A stretch of DNA of 64,000 bases from Bulleidia extructa W1219 (lineage in GTDB: Bacteria; Bacillota_I; Bacilli_A; Erysipelotrichales; Erysipelotrichaceae). Location: NCBI RefSeq assembly GCF_000177375.1, contig NZ_ADFR01000009.1, positions 1-64,000 on the forward strand, written 5' to 3'. This document shows, one piece after another, positions 58,752 to 64,000 of this stretch (the first letter of the stretch is position 1; the number at the start of each line of letters is the position of its first letter). The notes beneath the pieces were generated by a model. That model saw only the letters and a program-made list of their open reading frames with translations, did not search any database and had not been told where the DNA came from. A program made the translations under genes and the position numbers.

Positions 58752-58754
58752 TCC
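58752..58754. other. Right junction (att site) of element A
   Basis: TCC repeats the left-junction TCC at 39168-39170. To the left is element sequence (TTAATTCTATTAC), to the right virD4 (CGCAGCCAATTTG). On the minus strand virD4 reads KLAA then GGA. Confidence 0.85.
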
Positions 58755-59190
58755 CGCAGCCAATTTGTACTTTTTATATTGCTTCACTGCAAAGTGTGTA
58801 GGTTCTTTCTTCTCCAGTGCTTCAAAGAGTCTATCTATCGGATTCATATAGCTCTCATCATCTTCTCTAACTTCTGAAGCGTCTATCATATCGAGAAGCG
58901 TTGCGAAGTTCTTTTCCTCAAATGGAGCTTCATACCAAATGTATCCAATAAGTGCTGTGTAGTAGAGCTTCTCAGCTTTTACCCAAAAATCTTCACCTGC
59001 TTTTTCTCCCTCTCCTTTCGTATTTGCTATAATTGTCTGCACCAATTTCAAAATATCTTTCTCAGAACGGATATAAGCAAAAGGATTGTATTTCATAGAC
59101 TTTTTGAAGTTAATGGTATTTAAGATTTTTATCTCATAGCCGTTATCTTCAAGCATCTTTCCACATTCAAGGACTATCGTTCCTTTTGGA
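58752..59190 (-). pseudogene. virD4: virD4 coupling protein, middle fragment between two insertions
   Basis: This stretch encodes the middle of the VirD4 coupling protein: PKGTIVLECGKMLEDNGYEI, KSMKYNPFAYIRSEKDILKL, then EGEKAGEDFWVKAEKLYYTA and HFAVKQYKKYKLAAG. It follows directly in frame with the C-terminal half at 38370-39170. On its other side the reading frame stops at about 59190, where element B begins, and the N-terminal half with Walker A must lie beyond B, outside the window. The open frame 58695-59156 also includes 57 bases of element A, so its end is not virD4. Confidence 0.88.
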
Positions 59191-59230
59191 AAGATTTGTC
59201 AAGGACATAAACAAAATTTCTTTGACAAAT
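59191..59230. repeat. Terminal inverted repeat of element B
   Basis: ATTTGTCAA and TTGACAAAT form a 9-bp perfect inverted repeat (about 59194-59230) next to the junction. The TTGTCAAGGAC part is shared with the left end of element A. It is a candidate recombinase-binding site. Confidence 0.55.
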
Positions 59231-59395
59231 TTATATCTTCTCTGTTTCTCTCTTGATTAGCTTTAGTATTTTATCCTTGTATGTTTCCCCTGTACCTTGC
59301 TTGAAATGTAAGTTTACGGTGTATTTTGTTTTTCCAATATCCATTATTAACTGTTTATGTTGTGGTTCTTTTATTACTCTTTTTTCTTCTTCCAT
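59231..59395 (-). CDS. TnpW-like small transposon protein of element B
   Basis: A protein of 54 residues: EEEKRVIKEPQHKQLIMDIG, then KTKYTVNLHFKQGTGETYKD and KILKLIKRE. It matches the TnpW-type small protein of element A in position and pattern. AGGAGG precedes the ATG by 4 bases. It is separated from the left junction by about 40 bases. The function is unknown. The gene is short and could be missed by automatic callers. Confidence 0.78.
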   Translation of the reverse strand: MEEEKRVIKEPQHKQLIMDIGKTKYTVNLHFKQGTGETYKDKILKLIKRETEKI

Positions 59396-59423
59396 GTGTC
59401 CTCCTTTCCGTTTTTAAGCAAAG

Positions 59424-59452
59424 AAAAAACAGCAAACCTTTTTGATTTACTG
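59424..59452 (-). terminator. Leader hairpin of the element B TnpW-like gene
   Basis: CAGTAAATC and GGTTTGCTG pair (with one G-T), followed by six T on the minus strand. It lies between the SAP-like gene and the TnpW-like gene. Confidence 0.7.
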
Positions 59453-59502
59453 CTTTCGTGTTAGCTTTTATTGAATTGTTAGTTTAGCAAGCTAAAAATA
59501 TC

Positions 59503-60120
59503 CTACTTGCAATACTCTTTTATTTTATCGGCATATTCAGTCAAAAGATTCTTTGAATAAATTTTTTCATTTCTTGAATTTCTGACTTCTTTCCAAAGAA
59601 TAGAAGCTACTTTTAATTTGTTTGAGTAGTTGCAACTATTTTCGTCTGCACAGAAATCCTTTAAAAATTGATTCCATTGACAAACCGAATTATCATACTT
59701 TGCATAATCTGATTTCCCATAATAAACTTTTAGCATATCTTGAATTGTAAAACTCAAATCATTTTCTCTTTTTACTTTTCTCCAAACTGTTGCCATATCA
59801 GCAGTAAATTTAAATGGTGAGATACCTGTTAAAACAGTGAAATATTCTCTGAACTTTGCATTAAAAGAAAAACCACATTCAAGTAATGGTGTATCTAAAG
59901 TAATATTTTCCACTTGCTTCTTTTCATTTTTTATTGATGATTTTTTAATCAAATTGCCCTTAAAGTATTGCTCAATAATATAATTGAGTTCCTGTTTTGT
60001 GCCTCTATATTCTAATCCTAATGACTTGCATATCTGTGAAAGTTCTTCACGATACCAATAGTATTTAGTAAATTCATCAAACGATGTAATTTTGTCAAAC
60101 TCAGGTCTACTTTCCATCAA
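59503..60120 (-). CDS. SAP-domain-like cargo protein
   Basis: A 205-residue protein with an N-terminal SAP-like helix-extension-helix (SFDEFTKYYWYREELSQICK, then SLGLEYRGTKQELNYIIEQY) and a C-terminal DUF6434-like region (FSFNAKFREYFTVLTGISPF). SAP domains bind AT-rich DNA. The gene lies 12 bases after the SnoaL-like gene and is preceded by a GGAG-type site. Its function in element B is unknown. Confidence 0.65.
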   Translation of the reverse strand: MMESRPEFDKITSFDEFTKYYWYREELSQICKSLGLEYRGTKQELNYIIEQYFKGNLIKKSSIKNEKKQVENITLDTPLLECGFSFNAKFREYFTVLTGISPFKFTADMATVWRKVKRENDLSFTIQDMLKVYYGKSDYAKYDNSVCQWNQFLKDFCADENSCNYSNKLKVASILWKEVRNSRNEKIYSKNLLTEYADKIKEYCK

Positions 60121-60132
60121 TATTTTATCTCC

Positions 60133-60552
60133 TCAAAACCAATTTACTTTTTCATCTCTAAATAATGGTGTTTCACTCTCTTTGTAAGGATTGTAGTTGT
60201 TACAATTACAACCAAACTCTTTCAACGCCTTTATCTTATTATCGGCTGTCCAAACAATCAAAGAGATACCGTCAAATTCTTCAACTTTCCCCTCATTCAT
60301 TTTATTTTTGAAGTGCCATTCTACAATAGTTTGATTATCCTTATGAAAAAATTGCTTTATATCCCACGCAAGAACTTTTCCTCTTGTATTCCACTCATTA
60401 AACCAGTGCTTTACTGTTTGCCGATTTTCATACTTAGGACACCAACTCTCAATATAAATCACATCATCCAAAAAAATATCATCTATTCCTAAGTCTTGTT
60501 GTGTAAGCCACATATCAAACCATAAACGAATGATTTTCTCTCTTTCATCCAT
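60133..60552 (-). CDS. SnoaL-like (NTF2 fold) protein
   Basis: A 139-residue protein with an NTF2/SnoaL-like pattern: EKIIRLWFDMWLTQQDLGID, DVIYIESWCPKYENRQTVKH, then QTIVEWHFKNKMNEGKVEEF. Such proteins are small-molecule-binding folds or enzymes. The ATG at 60552 follows GGAGG at 11 bases. Cysteines at the C-terminus (FGCNCNNYNPYKE) may be ligands. The gene is cargo of element B. Confidence 0.7.
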   Translation of the reverse strand: MDEREKIIRLWFDMWLTQQDLGIDDIFLDDVIYIESWCPKYENRQTVKHWFNEWNTRGKVLAWDIKQFFHKDNQTIVEWHFKNKMNEGKVEEFDGISLIVWTADNKIKALKEFGCNCNNYNPYKESETPLFRDEKVNWF

Positions 60553-60613
60553 GAATTTAAGCACCTCCAAAATCAAATACTTGTTTAATATTATACCATT
60601 TTTTCGCTTGATT

Positions 60614-62074
60614 TTATAGGTCTAACTCGTTCCATTTTACCTGTGTTAGTTGCTTTGAATGTTCCTGTAACTGTTCAATACAAGTCTTAACTTTTTCAGC
60701 TTGTTCAACTTCTTCTCGTATTTCTAATATTTGATTGTATAGGCTCTTTTTCTCTTTCTTCAAAGTGATAAGTTCTGATTTCCATTTACTGATGGCTAAG
60801 GTCTTGTTTTCTCCTAAATGCTCTTTCAGATATTTCTTAGCACTCTCAAACAAAATAAGCTCTGCGACATGTTCGTTGTAAAAATATTCCTGTTTGCTTT
60901 TCTTCAATTTTGTATAGGCTTTGTAGATGTCTTTATGCTTCAAATACTTCTCTGCTTGTTCGATAAGTTTGGTGTTATCATCCACTTTCTTTTCAACATC
61001 TTTTAAGACTCTTGTAGTCTTGTAGTTCTTATCTCTTAAAGCAAGTATATTTCCTTTTAACTCCGATAATGAAGTGATGTTTTTCTCTTTAAGTAGCTGA
61101 TAACTCTCAATATATTTTTCTAAGTCTGCATTATAGTTATCTGCATTGTTACGGATAAGATTTTCAAAAACAGATAATAGGTTTTCTTTTGGTGGGAGGG
61201 TAGATTTTATGTTTTCCGTTTCTGCTTTTTCTTCTTTTCCAATTCCCCTTATCCAATTTAATAAGGCTTTTATTCTTCTTGAGATTTCTCTTAATATTTT
61301 GTTCTGATATCTGATTTCCCGATTGATATTTCCTCTGTCTGTAACAATACCTTTCTTCTCCATTTGAGTTGCTGATACTCCTAAATGAATTGTCGGTATT
61401 TGCTCTATGCCCTGTCTTTGATAGGAACGATGGTCTACTTTTTCCTGTATGCTGTTTCCTTCAAGATATTTGTTTGTAATACCTGCCCATGCTTTCCTCC
61501 ACTGCTCAGCCTTTTCTTGCTCGTTCCAGTCCGTTGTATTTATCTTTCTTGTTTTGTAATTGCCGTTTTTAAGTTTTACTTTTTCTCCGTTTTCATCAAG
61601 GATATATTCCTTTTTTGATTTTGCTCCCCATGTTGTATCTTCATTTAACGGTCGCATTGTTAGTAGGATATGTGCGTGTGGGTTTCCATCATTTTTATCG
61701 TGTAAGGCAATGTCGGCACACATACCAACATTTACAAAATTATCTTTTACATACTCCCTAACAAGTTCAATCTGTTTTTCTCGATTTAGTTCTTTAGGTA
61801 AAGCAATTTCGATTTCTCTTGCAAGCTGTGAGTTTTTACTCTTTTCTATTTTCTCTACGCTATTCCATAATGTTCCCCTGTCTAAAAATGCCTGTGGTGC
61901 ATTTTGTGGCAATAGGATTTCTGTATGGGCTATTCCTCCTTTTCTTGTAAAGTCATGGACTATGCCGTCATACTCGTTTTTTATCTTTTCGCCACTTCGA
62001 TAGGCGGAAGCTGCTACTGCACTTTTGCCTTTGCCTCTTGAGATAATCTTTATGCAAAGATGATATATCGCCAT
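60614..62074 (-). CDS. MOBQ-type relaxase (MobA/MobL) of element B
   Basis: A 486-residue relaxase with the HUH domain: IKIISRGKGKSAVAASAYRS (Tyr25), DKNDGNPHAHILLTMRPLN with the histidine pair, and IPTIHLGVSATQMEKKGIVT. A long coiled coil follows. The ATG at 62074 is nine bases after AGGAGG. The oriT with a canonical MOBQ nic sequence lies at 62272-62300. It is homologous to the element A relaxase throughout the N-terminal domain, with clear divergence. Confidence 0.9.
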   Translation of the reverse strand: MAIYHLCIKIISRGKGKSAVAASAYRSGEKIKNEYDGIVHDFTRKGGIAHTEILLPQNAPQAFLDRGTLWNSVEKIEKSKNSQLAREIEIALPKELNREKQIELVREYVKDNFVNVGMCADIALHDKNDGNPHAHILLTMRPLNEDTTWGAKSKKEYILDENGEKVKLKNGNYKTRKINTTDWNEQEKAEQWRKAWAGITNKYLEGNSIQEKVDHRSYQRQGIEQIPTIHLGVSATQMEKKGIVTDRGNINREIRYQNKILREISRRIKALLNWIRGIGKEEKAETENIKSTLPPKENLLSVFENLIRNNADNYNADLEKYIESYQLLKEKNITSLSELKGNILALRDKNYKTTRVLKDVEKKVDDNTKLIEQAEKYLKHKDIYKAYTKLKKSKQEYFYNEHVAELILFESAKKYLKEHLGENKTLAISKWKSELITLKKEKKSLYNQILEIREEVEQAEKVKTCIEQLQEHSKQLTQVKWNELDL

Positions 62075-62214
62075 AGTCAAAAACCTCCTTTCCATTTTTG
62101 ATATTGGTGTGGTGGCGATGATAAAGACTTACTAAAAAAATCGGATAGCTTTTATCCGATTGCTTTTGGTAAGTACACAAGGGGTAGGAAATTTATTTCC
62201 GTAGGGGAGTGTAG

Positions 62215-62305
62215 CTCCCCTGTATCAGCTTTAGCTGATATGCTCTCTGCAAGAGCTTTCGGAGAACGCACACACCCTTTAGGGTGTATAAGTGCGCCCT
62301 TGTAA
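62215..62305 (+). other. Origin of transfer (oriT) of element B
   Basis: The plus strand has ACACCCTTTAGGGTGT (perfect 7-bp inverted repeat, 62272-62287) followed by TAAGTGCGCCCT (62289-62300). The latter equals the MOBQ nic region of RSF1010 and pIP501. The counterpart in element A (43861-43940) is on the opposite strand relative to the relaxase gene. Confidence 0.85.
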
Positions 62306-62313
62306 ACAAGGGA

Positions 62314-62634
62314 CTATTCCTCTGTTTCCGTTACTCCCTCTTGTGTTTCTGTAATTTTATTTTCGCTTTGTCCTCGTTCTTCTACTATTTTTAAGATTTT
62401 TTGATTGACTATTTCTTTTATATTCGGAAGTGTGATTAGCTGATAAAATTCGTCTTTGGTAAAATCCCTACTCTCGTTAAAGATACTTTCAAAAACTGCT
62501 CCTTTTTCATATATCCTTTTATCTCTCTTTTTTCTTTCTTCCTGTTTCTGCTGACTGATGAGTTTTCTTCTTTTGTTTTGTAACTGCTTGATTTCTTCTT
62601 CTGCCATTAAAATTTTTTCATCTATATTTTTCAT
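62314..62634 (-). CDS. DUF3847-family protein of element B
   Basis: A 106-residue coiled-coil protein: KILMAEEEIKQLQNKRRKLI, then KRDKRIYEKGAVFESIF. It is the counterpart of the 43973-44302 protein in element A. The ATG at 62634 has AAGGAAA upstream. It lies upstream of oriT and of the relaxase and probably assists DNA processing. Confidence 0.75.
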   Translation of the reverse strand: MKNIDEKILMAEEEIKQLQNKRRKLISQQKQEERKKRDKRIYEKGAVFESIFNESRDFTKDEFYQLITLPNIKEIVNQKILKIVEERGQSENKITETQEGVTETEE

Positions 62635-62664
62635 TTTGATTTCCTTTCTTCTGTTTTTGGACAA

Positions 62665-62695
62665 AGAAAAACAGTAAACCTTTTTTGATTTACTG
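62665..62695 (-). terminator. Leader hairpin of the element B DUF3847 gene
   Basis: CAGTAAATC and GGTTTACTG form a perfect 8- to 9-bp stem with one G-T pair, followed by a run of T (with one interruption) on the minus strand. Confidence 0.7.
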
Positions 62696-62762
62696 TTTCG
62701 TAAGTTGTTATATCATTGCTTGTATTTAATTGTTTTACTTCGACAAACTGGAATTTGGCGAG

Positions 62763-63082
62763 CTATTGATTTTTCTTGTAGAAAAAACTTCCTAAAAAGT
62801 TACCAGTCAGTGAAATCACGCCATATGCCAATATATAAATAGATGCACTGGAGTTATAAAAAATAAATAGGGTCGGTGCAAATATTAGCATAATAATCAC
62901 CGGAAACAACCAGTTAGAAGAATTTTTAACTCCAAAAATTAACGAAACTAAAAACAAATTATTGGAATTACAGTCAACAAAATAAACATTCCACTTCCAG
63001 TATCTTTAATGAGAAATGGTAATAGATAAAAAGCAAGAGTTAATACAACCAAGTATGGTATCATTTTTCTAAATTTTTCCAT
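62763..63082 (-). pseudogene. Small membrane protein of element B, frameshifted
   Basis: Two frames make one hydrophobic protein of about 106 residues: MEKFRKMIPYLVVLTLAFYL with GMFILLTVIPIICF, then LVSLIFGVKNSSNWLFPVII. A T5 run at about 62953-62957 needs one more T to join them. The ATG at 63082 has GGAGG upstream. I do not recognise the family. It is between the recombinase and DUF3847 genes and may be cargo. Confidence 0.55.
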
Positions 63083-63142
63083 TCCAAGACCTCCACAAAT
63101 TCTAATTTGTCTATCTCAATAATTAGTAAGATTATACCATTT

Positions 63143-64000
63143 TTAAGCCATTTTTTCTATATCGGCTTTTTGTGGCACTTGACAGTTGCCTATAAAGTTA
63201 AAATACACATCAACTTGCTGTTTTCTGTCTTTGCCTTTTCTTCCTCCTGTTGCTTCATGGACTACAACTTTTTCTATATACTCATTTATCATTGGTACTG
63301 TAAGTTCTTCAATATCAGTATATTTCTCTATCATTTTTAGGAATTTATCGGTGTCAACTTTTCTTTGATGATAGCTTTCAATTTCTTGTTCAAAATACTG
63401 TATTTGTTTTTCTAAGTCTTGTTGCTCTGTATCATAGGTATTAAATAATCTATCAAAGTGTTTTACAGGAATTTTTCCAAGTGCGTGGTCTTCGTATAGT
63501 TTTGTAATAAGGGTGGTTAGTTCTGTATTTCTTGATGACAGTTTTTCTAACTTCTCTTTATCTCCTTGATACTTTTCTTCTCTTTTTTCATCGGATAATT
63601 TGTTCATCACTTTTAGGAATTCTTGCTTTTCTTCTTTGGCAAAGTCTGTGATTTCTTTGATTGATTTTAGGAGAATTTCATTTACTGTTTTTACTTTGAT
63701 GTAGTGCATACTGCAAGTGCCTTTTCTGTGTCTGTAATGTTGACATACAAAAGAGTAATCACTATCGTATTTCTTTTCTTTATGTTCTGCCGGCTCTCTG
63801 TAGCTTAATTTACCTCCACAATCTGAACAGATTAAAAGCCCTGTAAATGGGTGTGAGGTTGTCCCGTACTTCGGACTTCTTCTTACTGTTTTTCTTAGCC
63901 TTTGGGCGTTATTCCATGTTTCTTCATCAATGATGGCTTCATGGGTATTTTTGAAGATAATGAGTTCATCTTCTTTTGCCTTTCTTCTTTTCTTAGTTTT
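63143..64000 (-). CDS. Large serine recombinase of element B, C-terminal part (partial)
   Basis: The frame is open from the window edge to the stop at 63143. It carries the recombinase domain (EDELIIFKNTHEAIIDEETW, then RRSPKYGTTSHPFTGLLICS), a zinc ribbon (ICSDCGGKLSYREPAEHKEK and VCQHYRHRKGTCSMHYIKV) and a coiled coil ending KADIEKMA. The N-terminal catalytic domain lies beyond 64000. The element A recombinase has the same layout but a different sequence. The gene should move element B. Its 3' end is also found as a scar at 49068-49115. Confidence 0.88.
   Translation of the reverse strand, partial: KTKKRRKAKEDELIIFKNTHEAIIDEETWNNAQRLRKTVRRSPKYGTTSHPFTGLLICSDCGGKLSYREPAEHKEKKYDSDYSFVCQHYRHRKGTCSMHYIKVKTVNEILLKSIKEITDFAKEEKQEFLKVMNKLSDEKREEKYQGDKEKLEKLSSRNTELTTLITKLYEDHALGKIPVKHFDRLFNTYDTEQQDLEKQIQYFEQEIESYHQRKVDTDKFLKMIEKYTDIEELTVPMINEYIEKVVVHEATGGRKGKDRKQQVDVYFNFIGNCQVPQKADIEKMA

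Larger units (their letters stand above)
59191..64000 (-). mobile_element. Element B: second mobilizable element in virD4, partial
   Basis: The left junction lies within TCCTTTTGGAAAGATTTG (59181-59198), where virD4 sequence (Pro-Lys-Gly codons) ends and a terminal sequence with TTGTCAAGGAC starts, as in element A. Going right it carries a TnpW-like gene, a SAP-like protein, a SnoaL-like protein, a MOBQ relaxase, oriT, DUF3847, a small membrane protein and a large serine recombinase that runs off the window. It lacks transfer channel genes. Its exact left end could be up to about ten bases away from the coordinate given. Confidence 0.8.

Overview
The window is AT-rich, about a third G+C, with strong AGGAGG ribosome binding sites, PRD/PTS sugar genes, a sortase-anchored surface protein and Tn1549/CTn5-type conjugation genes. 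This points to a low-GC Bacillota host (Erysipelotrichia, Tissierellia or Clostridia-like). The sequence alone does not fix the genus. No rRNA, tRNA or CRISPR array was seen.

1 to about 9.2 kb looks like ordinary chromosome. It holds a membrane protein, a sugar-phosphate epimerase-like protein and an iron-type alcohol dehydrogenase in one minus-strand operon. An M29 aminopeptidase, a frameshifted PRD regulator, a glucose-family PTS EIICB and an orphan AhpC peroxiredoxin follow.

About 9.2-14.6 kb is a graveyard and defence fringe. It contains a mobile-element end relic, a broken AAA ATPase, an IS3-family tail, a frameshifted thioester-domain LPXTG-type adhesin, a dead Fic gene, an immunity-like protein and a frameshifted orphan AbiEi antitoxin. 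About 14.6-16.8 kb is a compact operon of an Xre regulator, a ThsB-like TIR protein, a caspase-like protease and a second TIR protein. It resembles TIR-caspase (type IV Thoeris-like) anti-phage immunity.

About 16.9-39.2 kb is the core of a large integrative and conjugative element (ICE), all on the minus strand. In transcription order it has the C-terminal half of VirD4, an SSB-like protein, a Maff2-type small membrane protein, a VirB6/TrbL-like protein, PrgI, VirB4, an NlpC/P60 cell-wall hydrolase, DUF4315, DUF4366, topoisomerase III, an AbrB plus AlbA_2 pair, a giant methylase-helicase, and a second SSB-like protein before a terminator.

The ICE coupling-protein gene virD4 has been cut twice by serine-recombinase elements. 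Element A (39171-58754, about 19.6 kb) splits it at an Ala-Ala-Gly / Lys-Thr junction. Removing A leaves one GGA and restores the reading frame. Element B enters further upstream (about 59.19 kb) and runs off the window. Both carry a TnpW-like small protein at the left end, a MOBQ-type relaxase with a recognisable oriT, a DUF3847 protein and a large serine recombinase. Neither has its own transfer apparatus, so both look like mobilizable passengers. Element A's cargo is a TetR-controlled ECF transporter (S, T and double-ATPase A) with two half ABC transporters, followed by three alpha/beta hydrolases and two methyltransferases. This gene set suggests uptake and processing of a small molecule such as a metallophore. 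Element B carries a SAP-like and a SnoaL-like protein.

Several frameshifts lie in short homopolymers, so some broken genes may be sequencing errors rather than real decay.
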